This document shows positions 34,663-42,465 of a stretch of DNA of 64,000 nucleotides, in pieces. Each line of letters opens with the position of its first letter. The first letter of the stretch is position 1. Below the pieces are notes generated by a model that saw nothing but the letters and a program-made list of their open reading frames with translations, was not told the origin of the DNA and ran no database searches. Source of the DNA: Nocardioides sp. SYSU D00038. Lineage in GTDB: Bacteria > Actinomycetota > Actinomycetes > Propionibacteriales > Nocardioidaceae. The stretch lies in the NCBI RefSeq assembly GCF_016924665.1, contig NZ_JAFFJT010000014.1, positions 124,001-188,000 of the forward strand, given 5' to 3'. Made by a program: the position numbers and the translations under genes.

Positions 34663-35151
34663 GTGGCCGCGAGCAGCACACGACGACCCCGCGTCGTGAT
34701 GATGTGCGGGCCAGGTGGTGCCGGCAAGACCACCTACGCCAAGCGCCTGGAGCGCCAGGGCTGGACGCGCCTGTCGTTCGAGGTCGAGTTCTGGGAGCGC
34801 GGGATCACGACGATGCCCGCCGCCGACGTCGTGGCCGAGGTAGCAGCGGACCTGAGGACGCGCCTGCTGCGCCACGTCACGGCAGGAGACGACGTCGTGC
34901 TCGACTTCGGCTTCTGGTTCCGGCGACAACGCGACGAGCTCCGCGCGCTCCTCGCACCCCGGCACATCGTGCCGGAGACCGTCTACATCGCGACGAGTCT
35001 CGAGACCATCCTGAGCCGGGTCGGTGACCGGCACGGCAGGCAGGCGGACGACTGGCCGCTCACCGTGCAGACGGCGACGGAGTACTTCCAACGGTTCGAG
35101 CCGCCGACGCCCGAGGAGGGACCGCTCGACGTGGTCCGCCAAGCCGGGTGA
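34663..35151 (+). CDS. AAA-type P-loop kinase-like protein
   Basis: The 162-residue protein has a Walker A loop GPGGAGKTT at residues 16-24, a possible Walker B VVLDFGFWFRR near 82-92, and a late RVGDRHGRQADD segment rich in arginine that may form the lid. It is of the AAA_33/zeta-toxin-like small kinase type, which phosphorylates small molecules or nucleotides. No antitoxin gene is adjacent. The substrate is unknown. Start supported by the -10 hexamer. Confidence 0.75.
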   Translation: MAASSTRRPRVVMMCGPGGAGKTTYAKRLERQGWTRLSFEVEFWERGITTMPAADVVAEVAADLRTRLLRHVTAGDDVVLDFGFWFRRQRDELRALLAPRHIVPETVYIATSLETILSRVGDRHGRQADDWPLTVQTATEYFQRFEPPTPEEGPLDVVRQAG

Positions 35152-35225
35152 GCACCTAGGTCCCGCGCCCGGACCCCTGATCCTCGGACCCGGGGCCCGG
35201 CTGCCGCCCACCGCGCCCGGACGGG

Positions 35226-36656
35226 TCACGAGCGCCGGGCGAGCTCCACGACCGACCACGACAACGGCGGCACCACGACCTCGTGCCGCCCGGCGACGAC
35301 GGGGGCCGGGAACCCGTGCAGGTCGACGGTGGTGCGCACCGGAGCCGTCTCCGACCGGTTGACCATCAGCAGCTGCAGCGCCCCCGTCTCGTCGTCCCAC
35401 GTCGCGGTCGCCGCCAGCAGCGGCACGTCGCCGGCCTCGGCCTCGTAGGTCGCGACCCGGGACTCGACGCGCAGCACGTCGCCGCGCGCCGCGGCCGCGA
35501 TCCGCGCGAACGGCTCGAAGATCGTCTGGGTCCAGGCCGGCCCGCCCGGCTCGGTGCGGATGGGCGCGATCACGTTGACCAGCTGGGCCAGGCAGGCGAC
35601 CGAGACCCGATCGGAGTGGCGGAGCAGGGTGATCAGCAGGCTGGCGACCATGGTGGCGTCGAGGTCGTCGTAGGTGTCCTCCAGCAACGGTGGCGCCTGC
35701 GGCCAGAGGTCGGGGTCGGGGTCGACCCACCGCGACATGTACCAGACGTTCCACTCGTCGACGGCGACCCGCAGCCGCCGGCGCGACCGGAGCCGGGCGC
35801 CGACGTGGTCGGCGGTCGCGACGACGGCGTCGATGGCGCGGTCGAGGTCGTGGGCCCCGGCGAGGTACGCGGCGGGCGTGCGCCCGGTGGGGTCGTGGTA
35901 GCTGTGCAGCGAGACGTGGTCGACGACGTCGTAGCACTCCGTGAGCACCGCGGCCTCCCAGGCGGCGAAGGTCGGCGCGGCCGGGCTGGAGCTGCCGCAG
36001 ACGACCAGCTCGACGTCGGGGTCGACCATCCGCATCGCGCGGCCGGTGGCCGCCGCGAGCCGGCCGTAGTCGGTCGCCGGCCGGTGCCCGATCTGCCAGG
36101 CGCCGTCCATCTCGTTGCCCAGGCACCACAGCCGCACGTCGTGGGGCTCCTCGGCGCCGTTGCTGCGGCGCAGGTCGGACAGCCGGGTGCCGCCCGGGTG
36201 GTTGCAGTACTCGAGGAGGTCGACCGCCTCCTGCACGCCCCGGGTGCCGAGGTTGACCGCCATCATCGGCTCGGTGCCCGCCGCCCGGCACCAGCGCATG
36301 AACTCGTCGGTGCCGAAGGCGTTGGTCTCGGTGCTGTGCCAGGCGAGGTCGAGCCGTGTGGGGCGCTCCTCGGGCGGGCCGACGCCGTCCTCCCAGCGGT
36401 AGCCGGAGACGAAGTTACCGCCCGGGTAGCGGACGACACCCACCCCCAGCCTGCGCACCAGGTCGAGCACGTCGGTGCGGAAGCCGTCGGGGTCGGCTGC
36501 CGGGTGCCCCGGCTCGAAGACGCCGGTGTGGACCGCGCGCCCCATGTGCTCGAGGAACGACCCGAACAGCCGTCGGTCGACGCTGCCGACCCGCAGCTCG
36601 GGCGTCAGCGTGATCGCGGCCTCGATCGGGTCGGCGTCGTGGGTGCTGGTCGTCAC
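35226..36656 (-). CDS. Alpha-L-arabinofuranosidase, GH51 family
   Basis: The 476-residue enzyme has the GH51 pattern, with acid/base E182 in CLGNEMDG and nucleophile E301 in VDEWNVW, an N-terminal FGSFLEHMGRAVHTGV motif and a C-terminal beta-sandwich. It releases terminal arabinofuranose from arabinoxylan or arabinan oligosaccharides. No signal peptide is present, so it acts on imported oligomers. GTG at 36656. It is the last gene after the amidohydrolase and SDR genes on the same strand and lies 3 kb from a GH10 xylanase, which suggests a hemicellulose role. Confidence 0.93.
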   Translation of the reverse strand: MTTSTHDADPIEAAITLTPELRVGSVDRRLFGSFLEHMGRAVHTGVFEPGHPAADPDGFRTDVLDLVRRLGVGVVRYPGGNFVSGYRWEDGVGPPEERPTRLDLAWHSTETNAFGTDEFMRWCRAAGTEPMMAVNLGTRGVQEAVDLLEYCNHPGGTRLSDLRRSNGAEEPHDVRLWCLGNEMDGAWQIGHRPATDYGRLAAATGRAMRMVDPDVELVVCGSSSPAAPTFAAWEAAVLTECYDVVDHVSLHSYHDPTGRTPAAYLAGAHDLDRAIDAVVATADHVGARLRSRRRLRVAVDEWNVWYMSRWVDPDPDLWPQAPPLLEDTYDDLDATMVASLLITLLRHSDRVSVACLAQLVNVIAPIRTEPGGPAWTQTIFEPFARIAAAARGDVLRVESRVATYEAEAGDVPLLAATATWDDETGALQLLMVNRSETAPVRTTVDLHGFPAPVVAGRHEVVVPPLSWSVVELARRS

Positions 36657-36666
36657 GGTCGGCTGG

Positions 36667-37494
36667 TCACACCTGCACCGGCAGACCGCCGGTGACCGCG
36701 AGCACCTCGCCGGTGACGTACGCCGACTCCGCCGAGGCGAGGTAGACGAAGGCGCCCGCGACCTCGACCGGCTGCCCGGCGCGGCCCATGGGGGTGTTCT
36801 CGCCGAACGACGCGGTCATCTCCTCGGGCATCGTCGCGCGCACCAGCGGCGTCCAGGTGGGGCCGGGCGCGACCGAGTTGACCCGGATGCCGTCCCGCGC
36901 GGCCGACCAGGCCAGCGCGCGGGTGAACGTCGCGATGCCGGCCTTCGTGGTGGCGTAGTCGAGCAGCTCCGGCGAGGGCGAGGCGGCCTGCACCGAGGAG
37001 GTGTTGATGATCGAGGAGCCACGCGGCATGTGCGGCATCGCCCCGCGGCACATCCAGAACAGCGCGTAGAGGTTGGTGCGCATGGTCCGGTCGAACTGCT
37101 CGGTGGTGATGTCGGCGATCCCGCCCGGCTGGGCCAGCTGGTAGGCGGCGTTGTTGACCAGCACGTCGATGCGCCCGTGCTCGGCGACCGTTCGGGCGAC
37201 CAGGTCGCGACACGCCTCCTCGCGGGTCAGGTCGGTCGGCACCAGCGTGATCGAGCGCCCCGCCTCCTCGACCAGCCGCGCGGTCTCGCGGGCGTCCTCG
37301 TCGTCGCTCTCGAGGTAGCAGATCACCAGGTCGGCGCCCTCGCGGGCGAAGGCCAGGGCGACGGCGCGCCCGATGCCGGAGTCGCCCCCGGTCACGATCG
37401 CGACCTTGTGGCGCAGTCGCCCGTGTCCCTCGTAGGACTCCTCGCCGTGGTCGGGCCGCTCGGGCATCGACGCCGTGAGGTGGGGGTCGGTCAC
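36667..37494 (-). CDS. SDR-family oxidoreductase
   Basis: The 275-residue classical short-chain dehydrogenase has the cofactor motif TGGDSGIG near residue 36, NNAAYQLAQPGG, and catalytic Ser (INTSSVQAA) and YATTK. It is of the glucose-dehydrogenase-like group whose N-terminus carries a DHGEESYEGHGRLRHKVAIVTGG type extension. GTG at 37494 overlaps the amidohydrolase stop (GTGA), so the two are translationally coupled. The substrate may be a sugar given the neighbours, but this is inference. Confidence 0.88.
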   Translation of the reverse strand: MTDPHLTASMPERPDHGEESYEGHGRLRHKVAIVTGGDSGIGRAVALAFAREGADLVICYLESDDEDARETARLVEEAGRSITLVPTDLTREEACRDLVARTVAEHGRIDVLVNNAAYQLAQPGGIADITTEQFDRTMRTNLYALFWMCRGAMPHMPRGSSIINTSSVQAASPSPELLDYATTKAGIATFTRALAWSAARDGIRVNSVAPGPTWTPLVRATMPEEMTASFGENTPMGRAGQPVEVAGAFVYLASAESAYVTGEVLAVTGGLPVQV

Positions 37495-38639
37495 AGGCGG
37501 TCGCCGTAGGTCTCGATCGCGTTGGCGGCCTTGACGCGCTCGCGCACCGCGTCGGGCAGGGTGGTCAGCACGTGCCGCGGGTCGTCGAAGTCCCAGTGCG
37601 GGTAGTCGGAGCTGAACATCAGCGTGCGCTCGGCCTGCGCGATCTCGAGCAGCGTGTGCAGGTGGCTGCGCCGCCGCGGCTCGGGCATCGGCTGGGTCGT
37701 GAACCGCACGTGGTCGACCAGGTACTCGCTCGGCAGCCGCTTGACCCACGGCACCTCGTCGCGCAGGCCCTTGACGTTCTTGTCGAGGCGCCACATCACG
37801 TCGGGGATCCAGCCGAGCCCGCCCTCGGTGATGACCACCTTGAGGTTCGGGAACCGCTCGAAGACCCCGTGCACGACCAGGCTGATCACGTTCGCCTGGA
37901 AGACCTGGCTGAGGCCGGTGTGCCACTCGACGTAGTAGGTCGGCGTGCCGCCCGCCATCGGCGGCGAGGTGCGGAAGATGCCCTCGCCGGAGTTGGGGTG
38001 GACCGCGATCGGGATGCCGACCTCGGCCGCCGCCTCGTAGATCGGGTAGTAGTGCCGCTGCCCCATCAGGATGTTGGTCAGCGGCATCAGCACCCCGACG
38101 AACCGCCGGTCCGCGGCGGCCCGCCGGATCTCCGTGGCCGCCTGCTGCGGGTCCTGGGCGCCGACGACGAGGTAGCCGCGGTAGCGCTCGTCGGCGTCGA
38201 ACCAGGTCGCCGCCAGCCAGTCGTTGTAGGCCGAGGCGATCATCGCGGCGGCGTCGGGGTCGGGCATCGCGCCGAGTCCGAGGACCTCGCCGCCGATCAG
38301 CACGGCGCGGTCGATCGCGTTCCCGTCGAGCAGCTGCTGCGCGGTGAACGCCGGGTCGGCGCCGGGCGCCGAGCCGTCCGGGGCGCGGGCGTCGTCGCGC
38401 AGCACCCCCGACTGGTTGACGTAGAGCATGTTCCGGGGGATCGAGACCGGCTCGCGGTGCCCGATCGTCGAGAGGCTGCGCCGCTCGTCGAGCCCCAGGC
38501 GCCGCTGGGCGGTGTGGGACAGGAACGGTCGCAGGTCGCCCATGCCGCCCTTCATGATCGGGTGCACGTCGCAGTCGACGAGGTCGTAGCGGGTCGGCGT
38601 CCCGTCGAGGGAGGCCGGCTGGTCGAGCAGTTCGGTCAT
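37491..38639 (-). CDS. Amidohydrolase-superfamily metal-dependent hydrolase/decarboxylase
   Basis: The 382-residue TIM-barrel protein has the metal-ligand pattern VDCDVHP at the N-terminus, IAVHPNSGEG and LVVHGVFERFPNLKVVITEGG in the middle, and SSDYPHWDFDDP at the C-terminus. This places it in the amidohydrolase-2 group (ACMSD-like decarboxylases, lactone hydrolases). It is longer than known fuconolactonases (~290 residues). AGGAG lies 6 nt before the ATG. The divergent promoter region, shared with the Rieske-FucU operon, contains a 14-bp dyad. Confidence 0.85.
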   Translation of the reverse strand: MTELLDQPASLDGTPTRYDLVDCDVHPIMKGGMGDLRPFLSHTAQRRLGLDERRSLSTIGHREPVSIPRNMLYVNQSGVLRDDARAPDGSAPGADPAFTAQQLLDGNAIDRAVLIGGEVLGLGAMPDPDAAAMIASAYNDWLAATWFDADERYRGYLVVGAQDPQQAATEIRRAAADRRFVGVLMPLTNILMGQRHYYPIYEAAAEVGIPIAVHPNSGEGIFRTSPPMAGGTPTYYVEWHTGLSQVFQANVISLVVHGVFERFPNLKVVITEGGLGWIPDVMWRLDKNVKGLRDEVPWVKRLPSEYLVDHVRFTTQPMPEPRRRSHLHTLLEIAQAERTLMFSSDYPHWDFDDPRHVLTTLPDAVRERVKAANAIETYGDRL

Positions 38640-38700
38640 GTGCGCTCCTGTGCGACAACCCGTTGCGGAAGACACCGTCGAGGCGTCAGAGTCATGAATA

Positions 38701-38714
38701 GCAAATCGTTTGGC
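38701..38714. promoter_or_regulatory. Candidate operator GCAAATCGTTTGGC
   Basis: This imperfect dyad in the divergent amidohydrolase/Rieske promoter resembles GCAATTCGATTTGC upstream of the xylanase gene (39582-39595). The shared GCAA-TCG core suggests one regulator for both units. Confidence 0.4.
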
Positions 38715-38742
38715 ATCCGCGATAGAGGCAGCGAGGAAACAA

Positions 38743-39093
38743 ATGGAAGTTCGAGTCGGGACCGTGGACGAGGTTCGCCGCGACGGGTGCCGGGTCGTCG
38801 AGATCGACGGCCGCAGCGTCGGGATCATCAGCGTGGGCGAGGAGTTCTACGCGATCAACGACCGGTGCCCCCACATGGGGGCCTCGATGTGCACCGGGTC
38901 GCTGAGCGGGACGATGGTCGCCTCCGACCCGCACGAGTACGTCTACGGCATGGACGAGCGGGTGATCCGGTGCCCCTGGCACGGCTGGGAGTTCGACCTC
39001 GTGACCGGCCGCTCGCTGCTCGAGCCCAAGCGCAGCGGGCTGCGCACCTACCGGGTCACGACCGACGACGGCCACGTCGTCGTGCACGCCTGA
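38743..39093 (+). CDS. Rieske [2Fe-2S] ferredoxin-type protein
   Basis: The 116-residue soluble Rieske protein has cluster ligands C42-P-H44 and C77-P-W-H80 (CPHMG, CPWHGWEF), the pattern of ferredoxin components of ring-hydroxylating oxygenases. An oxygenase or reductase partner is not encoded nearby. GAGG 6 nt before ATG 38743 fixes the start. It precedes the FucU-type gene by 10 bp, and its promoter region is shared with the divergent amidohydrolase. Confidence 0.9.
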   Translation: MEVRVGTVDEVRRDGCRVVEIDGRSVGIISVGEEFYAINDRCPHMGASMCTGSLSGTMVASDPHEYVYGMDERVIRCPWHGWEFDLVTGRSLLEPKRSGLRTYRVTTDDGHVVVHA

Positions 39094-39103
39094 GGGGACC
39101 AGG

Positions 39104-39529
39104 GTGCTCAAGAACATCGACCCGCTGCTCTCCGCCGACCTGCTCGGTCACCTCGCGGCGATGGGTCACGGGGACGTGCTCGCGCTCGTCGACCGCAACT
39201 ACCCCGCCGCCTCGACGGCGCAGCGGCTGGTGACGCTGCCCGGGGTCGACGTGCCGCGCGCGGCCCGGGCGATCCTCTCGGTGCTGCCGGTCGACACCTT
39301 CGTCGAGCCGGCCGTGCTGAGGATGGGCGCCGTGGGCGACGAGGAGGTCGTGCAGCCGGTGCACGCCGAGCTCCAGGCGGTGGTCGACGAGGCGGAGGGC
39401 CGGGCGGTGACCTCCGCGGCGGTGGAGCGCTTCGAGTTCTACCGGCGCGCCGGCGCAGCGTACGTCGTCGTGGCGACGACCGAGGACCGCCCCTACGGCT
39501 GCTTCCTCATCACCAAGGGCGTGGTCTGA
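39104..39529 (+). CDS. RbsD/FucU family sugar mutarotase
   Basis: The 141-residue protein matches FucU: MLKNIDPLLSADLLGHLAAMGHGDVLALVD at the N-terminus (quoted in parts elsewhere), SVLPVDTFVEPAVLRM, and the C-terminal TTEDRPYGCFLITKGVV. FucU interconverts alpha and beta anomers of L-fucose; RbsD does so for ribopyranose. GTG at 39104 with GAGGGG upstream, 10 bp after the Rieske gene. A mutarotase beside an SDR and an amidohydrolase fits an oxidative sugar route (sugar, lactone, acid), which is inference. Confidence 0.88.
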   Translation: MLKNIDPLLSADLLGHLAAMGHGDVLALVDRNYPAASTAQRLVTLPGVDVPRAARAILSVLPVDTFVEPAVLRMGAVGDEEVVQPVHAELQAVVDEAEGRAVTSAAVERFEFYRRAGAAYVVVATTEDRPYGCFLITKGVV

Positions 39530-39581
39530 AAGTTCTCCCGCCCGGGTCTTGCCCGGCTGGGCGGAACGGCCTACGGTCCTA

Positions 39582-39595
39582 GCAATTCGATTTGC
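39582..39595. promoter_or_regulatory. Candidate operator GCAATTCGATTTGC
   Basis: This near-palindrome lies 55 bp before the xylanase ATG and is similar to the dyad at 38701-38714. Confidence 0.4.
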
Positions 39596-39649
39596 GTGAC
39601 GCCCGTCACACGGCCGTTCCGGGACGGTCGCCGACCGTGGAGGAGCACC

Positions 39650-40864
39650 ATGTCCGAGACCGTCCACCTCGATCGTCGTCACCTGCTGCGGGGCGCCGCA
39701 GGAGGGGCCCTGGGCCTGGCCGCCGCCGGCGCTGCGGGGGTCGCGCTGCCCAGCACCGCCGAGGCCGCGACGGCCGGGCTGATCCCTCCCACCGGGCGCT
39801 GGCCGCTGTGGAAGCAGGCCGACCGCAAGGGACTGGTCTTCGGCTCCTCGATCGCGACCTGGCAGCTCGACAAGACCTACCGGCGGCTGCACGCCCGCGA
39901 GGCCGGGCTGCTCTTCACCGAGGACGACCTGCTCTGGTACCAGCTCAAGCCCGGCCCCGACGAGCCCCTCAACTTCGGGCCCGGCGACCAGATCATCGAC
40001 TTCGCCGAGCGCAACGACCAGCTCGTGATCGCCGCGCACCTCGCGTGGGACGAGGGTTTCGGCGAAGGCTGGAGCGAGGACGACCTGTGGGGGCTCGGCC
40101 GTGACGAGGCGAAGAAGCTGCTCTACGGCGTGATCCGCCGCGAGGTGAAGCACTTCCGCGGCCGCGCCGACGGCTGGATCGTCGCCAACGAGGTCACCGA
40201 CCCGGAGGAGGCCGACCGGCACGGCTTCCGCAAGAACGTGCCCTGGTACCAGACCATCGGGCCCTCCTACATCGCCAAGAGCTTCCACATCGCCAAGGAG
40301 CACGACCCGAGGGCGCTGCGGATCATCAACGAGTTCGGGTTCGAGACCGTCAACGAGTGGGGCGACCGCCCCGAGCCGCGCCGCCGCGCCTACCTGAAGG
40401 CGATCGACCGGCTCCTCGACATCGGCGCGCCGGTGCAGGCGGTCGGCATCCAGGGCCACCTGCTCGCCGACGGCTTCCACCGCAAGTTCGACGAGCGCGG
40501 CTACCGCGCCTTCCTGCGCGAGATCGCCGACCGCGGACTGCCCATCCTGGTCACCGAGCTCGACGTCCTCGACGAGGGGCTGCGCAAGGCGCCCAAGGTC
40601 CGCGACCGCAAGGTGGCCGACGTCTACCGCCACTACCTCGACGTCACCCTCGACGAGCGGGCGGTCAAGGCGGTCATCGCCTTCGGCCTGACCGATCGCT
40701 ACACCTGGCTCGACGAGGACCAGCCCCGCGAGGACGGCGCCCACCGGCGTCCGCTCGCCTTCGACCGGCAGCTGCGGCCCAAGCCGGCCTACCGCGCCAT
40801 CAGCAACGCCTTCCGCCACGCACCGGTGCGCAAGCGGCTCTGGAAGCCCAAGAAGGGGCGCTGA
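39650..40864 (+). CDS. GH10 family endo-1,4-beta-xylanase, Tat-exported
   Basis: The 404-residue protein has a twin-arginine signal (DRRHLLRGAAGGALGLAAAG) and a GH10 barrel with acid/base E181 (WIVANEVTD) and nucleophile E303 (LVTELDVLDE). GH10 enzymes cut the xylan backbone outside the cell. The usual WDVVNE is altered to WIVANE, and the C-terminus is basic (KRLWKPKKGR). GGAGGAGC precedes the ATG. With the GH51 enzyme nearby it fits arabinoxylan use. Confidence 0.92.
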   Translation: MSETVHLDRRHLLRGAAGGALGLAAAGAAGVALPSTAEAATAGLIPPTGRWPLWKQADRKGLVFGSSIATWQLDKTYRRLHAREAGLLFTEDDLLWYQLKPGPDEPLNFGPGDQIIDFAERNDQLVIAAHLAWDEGFGEGWSEDDLWGLGRDEAKKLLYGVIRREVKHFRGRADGWIVANEVTDPEEADRHGFRKNVPWYQTIGPSYIAKSFHIAKEHDPRALRIINEFGFETVNEWGDRPEPRRRAYLKAIDRLLDIGAPVQAVGIQGHLLADGFHRKFDERGYRAFLREIADRGLPILVTELDVLDEGLRKAPKVRDRKVADVYRHYLDVTLDERAVKAVIAFGLTDRYTWLDEDQPREDGAHRRPLAFDRQLRPKPAYRAISNAFRHAPVRKRLWKPKKGR

Positions 40865-40883
40865 CCCCGGCCCGGCCCTGGGT

Positions 40884-40985
40884 GGCGGTGAGTCAGCCGC
40901 CGTTACGGATCGGTGGATCGGGGCCTGCTCACCGCCGCCCCGGGGCCGAGGCGAGGTGGCGGTGAGCGAGCCGCCGTTACGGGTC
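40884..40985. repeat. Two 74-bp repeats, family D, locus 2
   Basis: GGCGGTGAG starts copies at 40884 and 40958. The first runs to CTGCTCACCGCCGCC; the second breaks off after GCCGCCGTTACGGGT, where the next gene's coding sequence begins. The family is shared with 31.8 kb. Confidence 0.75.
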
Positions 40986-41713
40986 TCGTCGTGCCGGACG
41001 ACGCCGTGGTGGTCGACCGGCACGCGGGGTGGTTGCTGGGGGCCGACATGGTGCTCGCGCCCAACGAGCACCTCGCAGCCCGTCCCGTCCGGATGTTCCT
41101 GCCGTCGGGTCGGGGGCGTCTGCGCAGCGGCCTGGCCGACAGCGGGGAGCGAGCGATGCGACCCGACGACGTCACGGAGGTGCACGGCATCCCGGTGACC
41201 ACACCGCTCCGCACGGCCTGGGACCTCGGCATGGTGCGGTGGCCGGACGAGGCGGTCAGCGGCATCGACCGGATCTGCGCCCTGCGCCGCTTCACGAAGC
41301 AGGAGCTCCTGGGCGGCCTGCCGCGGTTTCGCGGCCGCCGCTGGGTGACCACGCTGCGGGCCATCGCACCCCTGGCCGACCCTCGCAGCGAGTCACCTCC
41401 TGAATCGGTGCTGCGCCTGCGTTGCCACGAGGCCGGCATGCCGGAGATGGTGCCGCAGGTCGAGGTCTGGGAGGACGGCGTCCTGCTGGCCCGGCTCGAC
41501 CTCGCCGACGAGGAGCACCGCGTCGCCGTCGAGTACGACGGAGTCGAGTGGCACAGCACTCCGGAGCAGCTGGCGCACGACCGTTGGCGTCGGCTGATGC
41601 TGACCGAGGAGTTCGGCTGGACGATCGAGACGTTCACGGCGTACGACGTGTTCGGCCGACCGCGCGACTGCTTCCCGAAGCTCTACCGCCTCAAGCGGCA
41701 GCTCGGGCTCTGA
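40913..41713 (+). CDS. DUF559/AbiEi-like hypothetical protein, probably 5'-truncated
   Basis: The recognisable part starts at about 40991 (VPDDAVVVDRHAGWLLGADM) and continues as the actinobacterial AbiEi-type/DUF559-like protein: GIPVTTPLRTAWDLG, ESPPESVLRLRCHEAGMPEMVPQVEV and an endonuclease-like C-terminus (LDLADEEHRVAVEYDGVEWH, RPRDCFPKLYRLKR). Full-length relatives have about 80 more N-terminal residues with a winged helix. Here that region is replaced by family D repeat DNA, through which the frame happens to stay open to a GTG at 40913. No ribosome binding site is seen at either start, so it may be a pseudogene. Confidence 0.6.
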   Translation: MDRGLLTAAPGPRRGGGERAAVTGLVVPDDAVVVDRHAGWLLGADMVLAPNEHLAARPVRMFLPSGRGRLRSGLADSGERAMRPDDVTEVHGIPVTTPLRTAWDLGMVRWPDEAVSGIDRICALRRFTKQELLGGLPRFRGRRWVTTLRAIAPLADPRSESPPESVLRLRCHEAGMPEMVPQVEVWEDGVLLARLDLADEEHRVAVEYDGVEWHSTPEQLAHDRWRRLMLTEEFGWTIETFTAYDVFGRPRDCFPKLYRLKRQLGL

Positions 41714-41722
41714 TCGGTCCGT

Positions 41723-41759
41723 CGAGTCGTCGTTACTCGTGACGAGTGACGACGACTCG
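41723..41759. terminator. 37-bp near-perfect palindrome between convergent genes
   Basis: CGAGTCGTCGTTACTCGT pairs with ACGAGTGACGACGACTCG with one G-T mismatch and almost no loop. It ends next to the rbpA stop codon and 9 bp after the upstream gene's stop, so it is a likely bidirectional terminator. Confidence 0.7.
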
Positions 41760-42119
41760 TCAGAAGATGATCTCGCCGGACTTGCGGCGGGAGCGCAGGA
41801 GCTGGATGGCCTCGTCGAGGATGTCGGCCGCCTCCTGGTCGGAGCGGCGCTCCTTCACGTAGGCCAGGTGGGTCTTGTAGGGCTCGATCTTGGGGGCCGG
41901 GGGCGGGTTCTCCTGGTCGCGGCTGGCCGGCAGGCCGCACTTGGGGCAGTCCCAGGAGTCCGGGATCTGGGCCTCGACGGAGAAGGTCACCACCGAGCGG
42001 TGCTCGTGGGAGCAGAAGTAGGTGACGGCCTGCCGAGGGGCGGCTTCGCCGCGCTCGGCCTCGCCCATCGGTCCGGCGCCGACCCGGCTGCCCCGGATGG
42101 CGTTTCCTGCACCAGCCAC
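41760..42119 (-). CDS. rbpA: RNA polymerase-binding protein RbpA
   Basis: The 119-residue actinobacterial RbpA has an N-terminal RGSRVGAGPMGEAERGEAAPR-type tail (in parts), a zinc-binding core (YFCSHEH, DSWDCPKCGLPA) and the C-terminal sigma-interaction domain (YKTHLAYVKERRSDQEAADILDEAI in parts). RbpA binds the beta subunit and group I/II sigma factors, stabilises open complexes and affects rifampicin sensitivity. The GTG start is 82 bp downstream of the secG end. Confidence 0.95.
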   Translation of the reverse strand: MAGAGNAIRGSRVGAGPMGEAERGEAAPRQAVTYFCSHEHRSVVTFSVEAQIPDSWDCPKCGLPASRDQENPPPAPKIEPYKTHLAYVKERRSDQEAADILDEAIQLLRSRRKSGEIIF

Positions 42120-42201
42120 GTGCGGTCCTCTCTCGGTCGCGCCGGCGTCGGCCGGCGCGGGGATCAGTGCGGGGGTTGCGCGGGTCGGCTGACCCGGGGG
42201 G

Positions 42202-42435
42202 TCACTGGTAGGCGAGCAGCAGGCCGAGCGCGATCACGCACGCGAACCAGATCGCCCCGACGCCGACGGTGAAGCGGTCGAGGTTGCGCTCGGCCACCGA
42301 CGAACCGCCGAGGGAGCTCGAGACTCCACCACCGAACATGTCCGAGAGTCCGCCGCCCCGCCCCTTGTGGAGGAGGACCAGCAGGATCATGAGGCCACTG
42401 GTGATGACCAGGAGAATGGTGAAGAACAGTTCCAC
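42202..42435 (-). CDS. secG: Preprotein translocase subunit SecG
   Basis: The 77-residue protein has two membrane helices (FFTILLVITSGLMILLVLLH and FTVGVGAIWFACVIALGLLLAYQ in parts) joined by a KGRGGGLSDMFGG loop typical of SecG. It assists SecYE and SecA during protein export. It follows tpiA on the same strand, as in most actinobacteria. Confidence 0.93.
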   Translation of the reverse strand: MELFFTILLVITSGLMILLVLLHKGRGGGLSDMFGGGVSSSLGGSSVAERNLDRFTVGVGAIWFACVIALGLLLAYQ

Positions 42436-42465
42436 GGGCGAAATCCTACGTCACGCGCGCGCCGG

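Noticed and set aside
34663..35151. Zeta-type toxin
   Set aside because: The P-loop protein has no epsilon antitoxin gene beside it, and the fold is shared with many small-molecule kinases.
40991..41713. Active AbiEi antitoxin or restriction-type endonuclease
   Set aside because: The N-terminal domain is missing, there is no AbiEii partner and no ribosome binding site, so function is doubtful.
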